Positions 52,339 through 61,469 of a stretch of 64,000 nt of DNA are shown in pieces. Numbering within the stretch: position 1 is the first letter of the stretch; each line of letters begins with the position of its first letter. The DNA lies in assembly GCA_049273695.1 (NCBI GenBank), contig JBASRE010000048.1, positions 124,001 to 188,000 of the forward strand, written 5' to 3'. The DNA comes from UBA11740 sp049273695 (GTDB lineage: Bacteria; Acidobacteriota; Blastocatellia; Pyrinomonadales; Pyrinomonadaceae). A model generated the notes under the pieces. It saw only the letters and a program-made list of their open reading frames with translations. It made no database searches and was not told where the DNA came from. A program made the translations under genes and the position numbers.

Positions 52339-55300
52339 ATCCTTCGACGATGGCGATCTCTTCGGGTGTCAGCTCGTAGAGTTCATAGACAAGATTGTCG
52401 ATTTGGCGGTCGAGCGTCGCGCATTTGCTTTCATAGAAAGTCTTGTCACGCTCAGTGCGCGCGGACGTGAGCTGCTGCTTCGCTTCGAGCATTTGATCGA
52501 CGAGTTGAACCATGCGGTCATGGCGCTCTCGATCTTTATTTTCCGAAGAGTTAATAGTGCGAACCGGGAAGCCTTCAAGGTATTGACCAAAAAACCGCAA
52601 GTAGATTTCGTTCTTACCTTCAAGGCCCGCACAAACGACTGAAAAATAGAATCGGCCAACGTTCAAATTGAGCAGAGCGAGGAGATATGGGTCTCGCCGG
52701 GGGATAAAGTAGGTCGTGTTTGACCCGTAGGAGCCAGTTGCGTCTGGAGCAAAGCGCGGTGTCGTTGCGATGTCTGGAAACATTATCTTTTCGGCGTCCA
52801 GTAAGGGTGCGAAAGCCAGTTGCGGTTGTTGAAGCTCATACCAAGCTTGCTTTGTGGCACGCTTCTCTAAGCGTTGTTTGAATGGACGCAAGTGGGCTTC
52901 GATTGCTGGAAACTTCTTAATCTTTATGCCGTGATATGTGTAAATCAGGAACATGTTTTTGTGGTCGATGTAATATCGACGCACATCCCGTCCATTCAGA
53001 AATGGCTTAATTATCTGTTCAGCGTCCGGGTTCTTTCCAATGATTTCCGCGTGCTTCGCAGCGTCAATGACAAATGCTTCCGTGAGACCGGACTTAACTC
53101 CCATGCAAATTTGTCCATTGCAATAGTCGCCTAACCTTAGGCCGCGAGCTTTCAACTTGCCGAAAAGATCATCCCTGTCGCGCTTCATGAAATTCCAAAC
53201 CGGCTGTGAGAGCGACGCGGAATCAACTTCGTATTCGAGTCCTGTGATAGCTATTTCTACTGAAAGGAGCCCTGCTTCAACTGTGGCAAAGATCGCGGGC
53301 GGAATTGGCGGCGAGTAGACGAGCGATTTGTCCGCACCTCCGTCTCGCGAAGTAAGCAAAATAACAGTTCGGACAGTTGCTCCTTTGAAGACAGGCAAAC
53401 CCGCAAAATCAACAATTCTGTGTACGCGCGTCTTCTGCTTCAACAGGTCTCGCAAAGGCGCGCCATAATTCGCCCGCAGAAACTTATTTGAAACGATAAC
53501 GCCGTAACGTCCACGGGGTTTGATTAATTCGTTGCCGCGCTCGATGAAATACGCGTAAAGGTCCGAGCGCTCATCGTGTGATTCATAATTCGCCTTCAGA
53601 TAGTTCTTAATGTCTTTGAAGACCTCCATTCGAATGTAAGGCGGATTGCCAACAATCGCATCAAACCCGCCGCGCTTCATCACTTCGGGGAACGCATCTT
53701 CGAAGTTCATAGGATTAAGGTTCCGCTCTTCGCCTGAATCGAACAGTTTCCCTTCGAGAATGTCCCACCCAATCAGCGAGTTTCCGCAGACAATGTTCTT
53801 GCTCAACGAAGGTAACAGCGCCGCGTGCAACGCTCGTTGGTGCGCTTTTGCCGAGGCAATCGTCTCATCCTCAAGCAGCTTTAGATAAAGCGATAGCTGC
53901 GCGACTTCAACCGCTTGCGTATCGATGTCCACGCCGTAGATGTTGTTCAGCAAAATCTGCCGCTTCTGCAAGAGAGAAAGCTGAAGCGTGCCGTCCTCTT
54001 TCGGAATGCAAATCCGGGCTTTGAGTGCCATTTCGCGGATCTTCTTCGTGCGGTTGAAGTAGGCGGTGTGATATCGCAGCAGCGTGTCGTAGACGCCAAG
54101 AAGGAACGAGCCGCTGCCGCAGGCGATGTCGGCAAAGCGCATTTCCTGAATCTGCGCGGGAGTCTTTCCTTCGATCAGCTTGCCGACCGTATTCTCGACG
54201 ATATAGCGAACGATGTATTCGGGCGTGTAATAGACGCCGCCGGCTTTGCGCACCTCCGGCTTGTCTTCAACCCGCGCTAGCTTGGCGGTTGCGACGATGA
54301 CTTTGCCGAGAAAGCGTTCATAGATGCTGCCAAGAATGTGAATCGGGATCGCGTTGAAGTCGTAGGGGGACTCGCGATGCGAAAGGCTCCTGCTGATTTT
54401 GTCGAAAACTCTCTCGTCGGCCTTGAACTTGGGACCGTCGAGCAGGCTGTGCTCTTTGAAGATGATGCCGTTGTAAACGCGATCCAAACGGCGAGAAGTC
54501 GCAATGAAATTGTCCCAGGACTTACCTTTCCTGTGCAGGTCTTCAATAAGCTGATCCGATTCGATGAGTTTGTCTTCAAGAAAACGCATGAAGACTAGGC
54601 GATCAAGCGTGCGCTGGGTGACCTCGGTCAACGCGGCGCTGTCCAATTCAGGATTCTTTCGTTTATAACCCCGCGCTAATTCTTCGCGGAAGACGTCGAG
54701 TTCCTGCAGAAACGATTCGTCGATACTCTGGTGCTCGTCCGTCGCGACGCCGCGCGCGGCCCGCTTACGCGAAATCTTCGGCAGGCCTTTCGCGTACTCT
54801 TGAATCGATCCGTCGTCTACTTTTTGTCGAGAGAAAAGATAGTAGATAGTGCGGAAACTCTGCTCGTTCGCATAATCGGTGTAGTGATATTTCAGAACGG
54901 CGTGACCGAGAGCCGTGTTGATGTCCGGCTTATAGCGACAGTCGAGCACGCGCATCTCCTCAAAATCGTGAAGGACCGAAATCGGGACGTGACTGTTCCA
55001 GCCGTAGCGGATGGTTTGAAAATAGTAGAGCGGAGTGTCCAGACCTACGCGCGGCTTTTTAGCCTCGACAAAGAACTGAACGTCGCGAAAATTTGAAGAG
55101 TAGAAGGCGTAGTCGGCCCGCTTGCGAAATTCGCTGGTCGCAACCGCACGCTCAACCTTTGCGCGCTGCTTGTATGGATCCGTTTCTTCCTCGCTATTAA
55201 TGTCCCAGCCAAGCGCAATCCAGAATTTGTCGATAAAATCCTTGCGCGCTTCAGCTTCCTGATACGCGGAACCGGTATAGAAGGCCTCGTTCTCTTTGAA

Positions 55301-55360
55301 GGTATTGACGAGTTCTCTTATCCGCGCAAATGCTTCATCGAAGGTTTGTGGGATGGGCAT
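52328..55360 (-). CDS. Type IIG restriction-modification enzyme (Eco57I-like)
   Basis: 1010 aa, single-chain endonuclease and adenine-N6 methyltransferase. The N-terminal nuclease motif is DYAFYSSNFRDVQFFVEAKK (D83, E99-x-K101). Methylase motif I is ADIACGSGSFLLG (about 410), and motif IV is FDAIVGNPPYIRME (about 570), NPPY being typical of N6-adenine methylation. A TaqI-type target recognition region follows (about 690-960). It protects against foreign DNA while marking its own. The C-terminus (IVEGSGQ) runs into a repeat, and two further copies of its last 30-45 codons lie downstream around a toxin-antitoxin cargo. Confidence 0.92.
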   Translation of the reverse strand: MPIPQTFDEAFARIRELVNTFKENEAFYTGSAYQEAEARKDFIDKFWIALGWDINSEEETDPYKQRAKVERAVATSEFRKRADYAFYSSNFRDVQFFVEAKKPRVGLDTPLYYFQTIRYGWNSHVPISVLHDFEEMRVLDCRYKPDINTALGHAVLKYHYTDYANEQSFRTIYYLFSRQKVDDGSIQEYAKGLPKISRKRAARGVATDEHQSIDESFLQELDVFREELARGYKRKNPELDSAALTEVTQRTLDRLVFMRFLEDKLIESDQLIEDLHRKGKSWDNFIATSRRLDRVYNGIIFKEHSLLDGPKFKADERVFDKISRSLSHRESPYDFNAIPIHILGSIYERFLGKVIVATAKLARVEDKPEVRKAGGVYYTPEYIVRYIVENTVGKLIEGKTPAQIQEMRFADIACGSGSFLLGVYDTLLRYHTAYFNRTKKIREMALKARICIPKEDGTLQLSLLQKRQILLNNIYGVDIDTQAVEVAQLSLYLKLLEDETIASAKAHQRALHAALLPSLSKNIVCGNSLIGWDILEGKLFDSGEERNLNPMNFEDAFPEVMKRGGFDAIVGNPPYIRMEVFKDIKNYLKANYESHDERSDLYAYFIERGNELIKPRGRYGVIVSNKFLRANYGAPLRDLLKQKTRVHRIVDFAGLPVFKGATVRTVILLTSRDGGADKSLVYSPPIPPAIFATVEAGLLSVEIAITGLEYEVDSASLSQPVWNFMKRDRDDLFGKLKARGLRLGDYCNGQICMGVKSGLTEAFVIDAAKHAEIIGKNPDAEQIIKPFLNGRDVRRYYIDHKNMFLIYTYHGIKIKKFPAIEAHLRPFKQRLEKRATKQAWYELQQPQLAFAPLLDAEKIMFPDIATTPRFAPDATGSYGSNTTYFIPRRDPYLLALLNLNVGRFYFSVVCAGLEGKNEIYLRFFGQYLEGFPVRTINSSENKDRERHDRMVQLVDQMLEAKQQLTSARTERDKTFYESKCATLDRQIDNLVYELYELTPEEIAIVEGSGQ

Positions 55361-55466
55361 CGCGCGACACTATAGCAAAACTTCAGGCCTGGCCGAGTGC
55401 CGAAGCTGTTATGCTTCGCCGAAATAATATGACTGTCACTGCTGTCGCTGAATTTCGTAACGCTGA

Positions 55467-57035
55467 ATGAACGTTCTTAAGCCACCATGTGACGAAGGCG
55501 TCATTGCTTCTGGCAAAGCCGCCTCCGCGTGTCAGGAAAAGCGTCGCCGGTGGATTCTGGCGGCGACGATCCTCGGCTCCAGCATGAGCTTCATCGACGG
55601 CACGGTCGTGAATGTGGCCCTGCCGGCCTTGCAGCGCGAACTGAATGCGTCGGCGACTGACGTGCAGTGGGTCGTCGAAGCCTACGCGCTTTTCCTGGCC
55701 GCGTTGTTATTGCTGGGAGGTTCGCTGGGAGATCTCTTCGGCCGGCGGCTGATTTATGCGATCGGAGTTGCGGTCTTTGCGCTCGCGTCGATCTGGTGCG
55801 GTGTGGCGCCGAACGTTCAGCACTTGATCATCGCTCGGGCGATTCAGGGCGTCGGCGGCGCGCTGCTGGTTCCCGGAAGCCTCGCAATTATCAGCGCGTC
55901 ATTTCCGGAAAAGGATCGCGGACAAGCGATCGGCACCTGGTCAGGCGCGACGGCGATCACGACCGCGCTCGGCCCGGTCCTGGGCGGTTGGCTAATCGAA
56001 CAGGTTTCATGGCGCGCAGTTTTCTTCTTGAACCTGCCGCTGGCTCTGTTGGTGCTGTTGTTGGTCTTCCGTTTTGTTCCTGAGAGCCGCGACGAAGAAG
56101 ATGCAGGCAAGTTGGATTTGCTGGGAGCCGCGCTGGCGACGATTGGTCTCGGCGCGGTCGTCTATGGATTGATCGAGTCAGCGACCTTCGGTTTTCGCAG
56201 TCCCGTCGTGCTCATCGCGTTGATCGGCGGCGCACTTGTTCTCATCGCATTCGTCGTGGTCGAGGCGCGTCGCCGCTATCCGATGATGCCGCTCTCGCTC
56301 TTCCGTGCGCGAGAGTTTGCCGGCGCGAACCTTTTGACGTTGTTTCTTTACGCAGCACTCGCGGGCACGCTTTTTTTCCTGCCGTTAAATCTGATTCAGG
56401 TTCAGGGCTACAGTGCCACCGCTGCAGGGGCGGCGATCCTGCCGTTCATTCTGATCATGTTTCTGCTGTCGCGTTGGTCGGGCGGATTGATTAAGCGTTA
56501 TGGCTCGCGTCTGCCGTTGGTGATCGGCCCGCTGATCGTGGCCGTCGGATTCGCGCTGTTTCTCAGACCGGGTGTGGGTGGAAGTTACTGGACGACGTTT
56601 TTCCCGGCCGTTGTTGTGCTCGGTCTCGGCATGGCGGTGAGCGTCGCGCCGCTCACTACCACGGTCATGAATTCAGTCAGCGAGAGTCGCGCGGGCATCG
56701 CGTCAGGAATTAACAATGCTGTCTCACGAACAGCCGGCCTGCTGTCGATTGCCGTGCTGGGCGTGGTGATGTTTCAGAGTTTCAATGCTTGCCTGGATGA
56801 GCATCTCGCACAGATGCTGATTTCTTCGGAAGTGCGCCGGACGATCGACACCGAAAGAATCAAGCTGGCTGCGCTGGAGTTACCGTCAAAGGTGAGCGAG
56901 GAAACGCGGACCGCCTTCAAGCAAACAGTGAACGATTGTTTCGTTTACGGATTTCGACGCGTGATGCTGATCGGTATTGTCCTGGCGCTGGCAAGCTCGC
57001 TCACCGCATTCATAATGCTGCGCGGACGTCACTGA
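55467..57035 (+). CDS. MFS drug exporter, DHA2 (EmrB/QacA) family
   Basis: 522 aa with 14 membrane helices. Signature stretches: SSMSFIDGTVVNVALPALQ in the first helix, GSLGDLFGRRLIYAIGVAVF (motif A), ARAIQGVGGALLVPGSLAII and AIGTWSGATAITTALGPVLGG (motif C). Exports toxic compounds in exchange for protons. Its 3' end overlaps the convergent amphi-Trp gene by 7 bp. Confidence 0.93.
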   Translation: MNVLKPPCDEGVIASGKAASACQEKRRRWILAATILGSSMSFIDGTVVNVALPALQRELNASATDVQWVVEAYALFLAALLLLGGSLGDLFGRRLIYAIGVAVFALASIWCGVAPNVQHLIIARAIQGVGGALLVPGSLAIISASFPEKDRGQAIGTWSGATAITTALGPVLGGWLIEQVSWRAVFFLNLPLALLVLLLVFRFVPESRDEEDAGKLDLLGAALATIGLGAVVYGLIESATFGFRSPVVLIALIGGALVLIAFVVVEARRRYPMMPLSLFRAREFAGANLLTLFLYAALAGTLFFLPLNLIQVQGYSATAAGAAILPFILIMFLLSRWSGGLIKRYGSRLPLVIGPLIVAVGFALFLRPGVGGSYWTTFFPAVVVLGLGMAVSVAPLTTTVMNSVSESRAGIASGINNAVSRTAGLLSIAVLGVVMFQSFNACLDEHLAQMLISSEVRRTIDTERIKLAALELPSKVSEETRTAFKQTVNDCFVYGFRRVMLIGIVLALASSLTAFIMLRGRH

Positions 57036-57247
57036 CGCTTCCAACTTAACTCGATCTCGACCTCTTCCTCTTCGCCACGTCGCTCATACTCGAACTCGAT
57101 GGTTGCATAAGGCGGGACTGAGATGCGCTGCCCGGCGATTTGTATCTCAAAACTCGTCCCCTCTTCCAGGGCGTCGGCCAGGCGCCGCAATTTGGCCACT
57201 ATCTCTTTATTTGAGTAGGACTTTTCGACGTCCTTGTCATTCCCCAT
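57029..57247 (-). CDS. Amphi-Trp domain protein
   Basis: 72 aa from the ATG at 57245-57247 (GGAG lies 6 nt upstream); 57253 is a second option. The family pattern is clear: KEIVAKLRRLADALEEGTSF, IQIAGQRISVPPYATIEFEY, then an acidic segment and IELSWKRQ. Small cytoplasmic proteins of unknown role. Confidence 0.85.
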   Translation of the reverse strand: MGNDKDVEKSYSNKEIVAKLRRLADALEEGTSFEIQIAGQRISVPPYATIEFEYERRGEEEEVEIELSWKRQ

Positions 57248-57304
57248 AATCATCTCCGTTGGAATAGCCTGATTTTCTCTTACGCCGTCACCACCGACGC
57301 GCGC

Positions 57305-57793
57305 TTACTTGTTCTTCTTCTTAGCGCCGCTTCGCATCAGGAGGAAGTTTTCGACTGGTTGCGCTAGCGCGAGAATGCTCAGCGCGAGGAGGGTGACTAT
57401 CAAGCCGACGCCGACCGCGCCGAGGCCGACGGTGATTCCGATCGCGGCGGTCATCCAGATGCCGGCAGCGGTAGTTAGTCCCTTTATTTCCTCTTCGCCT
57501 TCCAGCTTCAAAATCGCGCCCGCCCCGATGAAACCTATGCCCGTGACGAGGCCCTGAATCACACGCGACACGGCGTCGAATTGCATTCCGACACTGGAAC
57601 AGGTAATCACGAAGACTGCAGTGCCGAGGCAAACCATCATGTGGGTGCGGAAGCCGGCCGCCTTGCCGGAGCGTTCACGCTGAATGCCGATGATCCCGCC
57701 GAGGATCATCGCCGCCAGCAGACGAATCGCGACGCGCAAAAGATGCTGGCGGTCCTGGAGGCCGTGGGTGAGTTCTTGCCAGAGAGTTTCCAT
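57305..57793 (-). CDS. MgtC/SapB family membrane protein
   Basis: 162 aa. Four to five helices with the MgtC N-terminal signature: RLLAAMILGGIIGIQRERSGKAAGFRTHMMVCLGTA and GIGFIGAGAILKLEGE...IKGLTTAAGIWMTAAIG. In other bacteria MgtC affects Mg-limited growth and ATP synthase. The C-terminal ACT-like domain of the long form is absent. A heptamer array begins about 11 bp upstream of the ATG. Confidence 0.92.
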   Translation of the reverse strand: METLWQELTHGLQDRQHLLRVAIRLLAAMILGGIIGIQRERSGKAAGFRTHMMVCLGTAVFVITCSSVGMQFDAVSRVIQGLVTGIGFIGAGAILKLEGEEEIKGLTTAAGIWMTAAIGITVGLGAVGVGLIVTLLALSILALAQPVENFLLMRSGAKKKNK

Positions 57794-57803
57794 TTCAAAA
57801 AAA

Positions 57804-57861
57804 GCGATGAGTAATGAGTAATGAGTAATGAGTGATGAGTAATGAGTAATGAGTGATGAGT
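57804..57861. repeat. Heptamer array (AATGAGT units) before mgtC
   Basis: Eight units of AATGAGT/GATGAGT with 7-bp period. The reverse complement of the unit forms the array at 36301-36380. Confidence 0.88.
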
Positions 57862-57870
57862 GAAATGCGA

Positions 57871-57999
57871 TTAGGCTGAAGCCTTTCTCTTTTCTACAGC
57901 CACTCGTAAGCCTCCGATGACTTGACCAACTTCCGTCGCAGTAGACATCAATTCCGAGAATTGAGACTGTGACAGGTAATTAGCATCAAAGGCACTCAT
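57871..57999 (-). pseudogene. C-terminal remnant of a four-helix-bundle (IVS) protein
   Basis: 42 codons: MSAFDANYLSQSQFSELMST, then ATEVGQVIGGLRVAVEKRKA and SA. The end pattern (QFSEL...ATEVGQVIGGL) is that of four-helix-bundle proteins related to those encoded in 23S rRNA intervening sequences (avd/IVS type), which are about 120 aa. The first two thirds are missing. It lies between the acyl-CoA ligase and mgtC next to a heptamer array. Confidence 0.65.
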
Positions 58000-58007
58000 C
58001 ACTATTT

Positions 58008-59855
58008 TCACGCGCCGCCGTAGAGTCCCTCGATCAAATCCGCGTAGCGGTCGTCGATCACGTTGCGTTTCACTTTGAGCGTCGGCGTCATTTCGCCGTT
58101 GTCGATTGAGAACTCGTTGGGCAGGAGCGCGACGCGACGCACGCGCTCGTAATCCGCCAGGTGCGCAGTGATCTTCGTGACGTCGAGTTGCACCATCTTT
58201 ACGGCCGCCGGTTGCTTCGCGATCTCTTCGTTGGTTGCGGCGAGGGTCTCACCCGCGTCACGCAGACTGCCCTTCAAAGCTTCCCAGTCCGGAACGATTA
58301 AAGCCGCCGGATACTTACGACTCGAGCCGACGACCACAACCTGATTCACGAACTCGCTTTGCTTCAGAAGACTTTCGAGCTGTTGCGGCGCGATGTACTT
58401 GCCGTTGGAAAGCTTGAATAGATCCTTTTTGCGATCGGTGATGAAGATATGCCCGGCGTCATCGATGTGACCCACGTCGCCGGTCGCGAACCATTCGTCC
58501 TGCATCACCGCCAGCGTTGCTTCGGGATGACCATAGTAGCCGCGCATCACGTTCGGCCCACGCACCAGAATTTCGCCGTCTTCGGCAAGCTCGACTTCGA
58601 TCCCTTTAAACGGTTTGCCGATCGAGCCGACGCGGTTGTCTTCGGGCCGGTTCGCACAAACGATGCAGGTTTCGGTCATGCCATAGCCCTGAAGAATCTT
58701 GATGCCGGCGCCGAGAAACGAATACGAAAGCGTCGGTGACAGCGGCGCGCCGCCTGAGACGAAGTAGCGCAGGCGTCCACCGATGCCTTCACGCCATTTC
58801 GTGAACACTAAACGATCGGCGACCGCGTGTTTCGCGCGCAAAGAGAGCGGCACGCGCTTCCGCTTGTCTTCAAGTTCGGCGACGCGCTGACCCACGGCGA
58901 GCGACCATTCGAAAATCTTTGCTTTCGCTCCGCCCGCGGACATGCCCTTTTTGATGATGCGGTGATAGACCTTCTCAAACAGGCGCGGCACCGCCGTCAT
59001 GATCGTGGGGCGAACTTCGCGCAGAAATTCACCAACTTGATCAAAAGAAGCGGCGTAATGCACGGCGACGCCCATGCACGCAAAGACGTAAAAAACCGTG
59101 CGCTCAAAAATGTGGGACAGCGGCAGGACTGAGAGCGAAACGTCGCTGGCAGAGATCGGCAGACCGGTCGTGATCGAACGCACGTTGGCGATGAAGTTGT
59201 CGTGCGTCAACATCACGCCTTTCGGCTCGCCCGTGGTGCCGGACGTGTAGATGATGGTAGCGAGATCGTCGGGCCGCCCACGCCCGATCAGTCTGTCGAA
59301 AGCGTCGAGGTCCTGGCGATCGATTTGAGCTCCGCGGCCTTCGACCGATTCAAGGGCGACGCCGCCACTGACGCCGGCGACGGACTTCGGATCGAAGATC
59401 ACGACGTCTTTCAGAGTATCCACGCCGTCGAATCCCTCGCGCGCGTGTTTCAGAATTCGACCGCCTGAAATCAAAAGTGCGCGCGCGCCTGAGTCTTCGA
59501 GGATGAAGCGAATTTGATCGGGAGCTTGGGTCGTGTAGATCGGCACCACGACGGCGCCGGCGCTGAGCACCGCGAGATCAGCGATCGACCACTCAGGTCG
59601 ATTCTCAGAGATCAGGCCCACCCGATCGCCGGGCTGAATGCCTAAGTCCGCGAGCCCGAGGGCGATGTGTCGCACGCGCCGGACAAACTCGTCCGAAGAA
59701 ACGCGCACCCAATCGCCGCCGCGTTTCTCGCTGACGGTATTCGGCTTGTTATGGCGCGTGATGGCTTCAAGACAGAGACTCGGCAACGTGTCCACTTTGG
59801 GTTCCGACGTTTGCCCACCGACCTCTGTTTTCCGGAGTGTCGCCGCTGACATCAA
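58008..59855 (-). CDS. Long-chain fatty acid--CoA ligase (AMP-forming)
   Basis: 615 aa. Activates fatty acids to acyl-CoA through an acyl-adenylate. The P-loop-like motif is ATIIYTSGTTGEPKGVMLTHDNFIA (about residue 205), with LQGYGMTETCIVCANRPEDN (A5 region, about 390), WFATGDVGHIDDAGHIFITDRKKDLFKLSNGKYI (A7/A8) and the late NVIDDRYADLI. Members of this FAA1-type branch are membrane-associated. No operon partner is close. Confidence 0.93.
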   Translation of the reverse strand: MMSAATLRKTEVGGQTSEPKVDTLPSLCLEAITRHNKPNTVSEKRGGDWVRVSSDEFVRRVRHIALGLADLGIQPGDRVGLISENRPEWSIADLAVLSAGAVVVPIYTTQAPDQIRFILEDSGARALLISGGRILKHAREGFDGVDTLKDVVIFDPKSVAGVSGGVALESVEGRGAQIDRQDLDAFDRLIGRGRPDDLATIIYTSGTTGEPKGVMLTHDNFIANVRSITTGLPISASDVSLSVLPLSHIFERTVFYVFACMGVAVHYAASFDQVGEFLREVRPTIMTAVPRLFEKVYHRIIKKGMSAGGAKAKIFEWSLAVGQRVAELEDKRKRVPLSLRAKHAVADRLVFTKWREGIGGRLRYFVSGGAPLSPTLSYSFLGAGIKILQGYGMTETCIVCANRPEDNRVGSIGKPFKGIEVELAEDGEILVRGPNVMRGYYGHPEATLAVMQDEWFATGDVGHIDDAGHIFITDRKKDLFKLSNGKYIAPQQLESLLKQSEFVNQVVVVGSSRKYPAALIVPDWEALKGSLRDAGETLAATNEEIAKQPAAVKMVQLDVTKITAHLADYERVRRVALLPNEFSIDNGEMTPTLKVKRNVIDDRYADLIEGLYGGA

Positions 59856-59918
59856 TCTGAACTTCTGCGTTGATTCGAGGGAAAGAGCGACAAAAGACTA
59901 CAACGTCTATCGTCGAAG

Positions 59919-61469
59919 TTACAATTCCGCCGCCGCCGGCTCCCTAACTGCGCCGTCTCTCGGTGCTGATTCAGAAGCCCCGGCGTGACGTGATGAGCGC
60001 CGTTTTCGTTTGCGGCCCGGCTGATAGGTCGTGTTGATGCGGGTATCCTGCGTCGCGATCGCGGCGAGGACCACAAACAGGAGCGCATTCGCCGTCGTGT
60101 GCAGCGGAAAGTCGAAAAAGCTGTGTACCAGCGCGGCAAAGCACCCGGCGAGCGCGCCGGTGGTGACTGCCCGCCGGAACGGATCGTGGGTCTCGCGGCG
60201 CGCGAACCCGCGGCGAAACAGAATAAAGATGAAGGCCAGGCCCAGGATGGCGCCGATGAGCCCCGCGTCCGACAAGGTCTGCAAATAATCGTTGTGCGCC
60301 TGCTCAAGGCGGTAGAGACCGTTGCGCGTGTCATAGCGCGTGTAGATGGCGCCGAACGATCCCAGGCCTGAACCGATCAGCGGGTAAGCTTTGATTACGT
60401 CGAGTGTTACTCGCCAAAAATGCGCGCGGCCTGTCGTTGGATCTTCGGCGATCGGCGTGCCGAGGAAACGCGTGAAGACTTCGGGACCGCTTAACAACAA
60501 CGCGCCGCCGATTAGCACCACGACGACGGCCACCGCGATTGCACCGCGAAGCGCCGCGGCGCGAATTTTCTTTGTTCGCGACTGTTCCTTTTTCTTGCCC
60601 CAGCCAAAGCTCGCCGTCACCAGCAGGACAAATATCTGAGCGCCCAGAGCGATCGTGCCCCCGCGCGAATTCGTCGCGAGCAGGGCCATTGCCATCACGA
60701 CGGCCGCGAACGCATACAGCGGGCGCTTGTAGTTTTCGACCGCGCCTGAAATCAGCAGCGCAAAGGGGATGGCAACCGCCATCAACATGAAGCCGGCGAA
60801 ATGATGGCGATTGATGAACGGGCCGAAAGCGGTGCTCTGCCCAATTTGGCGGTACCAGTAAACGCGCGTGCCGTCGCTGGTGAACGACTGCGTCAGTCCA
60901 AAGATCGCCAGAACAAATCCGAAGATAGTGATGGTCCTGACGAGCGCCCTCAATCGTCGCGGACTGTCCACAAAGAGAGAGGTGGCGGCAAAATAGATCA
61001 ACAAGGCAGCGACCTGGAGGATGACCAAACGTGTAGAGTAGGGATCGAGCGACAGCGATCGCACGGGCGAGAGCGGCAGCCCTGCCGGGTCGTGTGTCCG
61101 CAACGGCAACAGCTGAAACAATCCCAGCAGCACCATTCCAACCAGCGGCCACTGCAGCGGATTAACGGGCACTAAAACCGAGCGCAAGATGACGGCGTCA
61201 ACCGCCCAAAGCAGGACCAGTACGAGCGCGCTGAACGTGAAGAGAGCCAGCGCCCAGTTGTGCACCGTTCCGTACGCAAGGGTCGCCACCACAATCGCCA
61301 CGCAGATGGTCACGAATACCAACCGGCTAGCGAGCGTGTGCCGTCGCCTAACGGGCGGCGGAGCGGGTTTCCTGACCTGCGCCTGCAGGGGCAGTTCTTC
61401 CCGGACCACCACTGGTGCGTTGGAGAATGAAGTCGTCATACCAGACAGTTCCAAAAATCGGACAGACAT
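59919..61469 (-). CDS. O-antigen ligase/polymerase family (Wzy_C) membrane protein
   Basis: 516 aa with about 11 membrane helices. The Wzy_C region includes FGPFINRHHFAGFMLMAVAI (N-R-H-H-F-A-G, characteristic), TNSRGGTIAL and, near residue 375, SGLGSFGAIYTRYDT and EQAHNDYLQTLSDAGLIGAI with the His used by the family. It would attach or polymerise sugar chains on the outer side of the membrane. First of three adjacent polysaccharide genes on this strand in reverse order; its 5' end overlaps the TPR gene by 122 bp in the extended frame. Confidence 0.88.
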   Translation of the reverse strand: MSVRFLELSGMTTSFSNAPVVVREELPLQAQVRKPAPPPVRRRHTLASRLVFVTICVAIVVATLAYGTVHNWALALFTFSALVLVLLWAVDAVILRSVLVPVNPLQWPLVGMVLLGLFQLLPLRTHDPAGLPLSPVRSLSLDPYSTRLVILQVAALLIYFAATSLFVDSPRRLRALVRTITIFGFVLAIFGLTQSFTSDGTRVYWYRQIGQSTAFGPFINRHHFAGFMLMAVAIPFALLISGAVENYKRPLYAFAAVVMAMALLATNSRGGTIALGAQIFVLLVTASFGWGKKKEQSRTKKIRAAALRGAIAVAVVVVLIGGALLLSGPEVFTRFLGTPIAEDPTTGRAHFWRVTLDVIKAYPLIGSGLGSFGAIYTRYDTRNGLYRLEQAHNDYLQTLSDAGLIGAILGLAFIFILFRRGFARRETHDPFRRAVTTGALAGCFAALVHSFFDFPLHTTANALLFVVLAAIATQDTRINTTYQPGRKRKRRSSRHAGASESAPRDGAVREPAAAEL

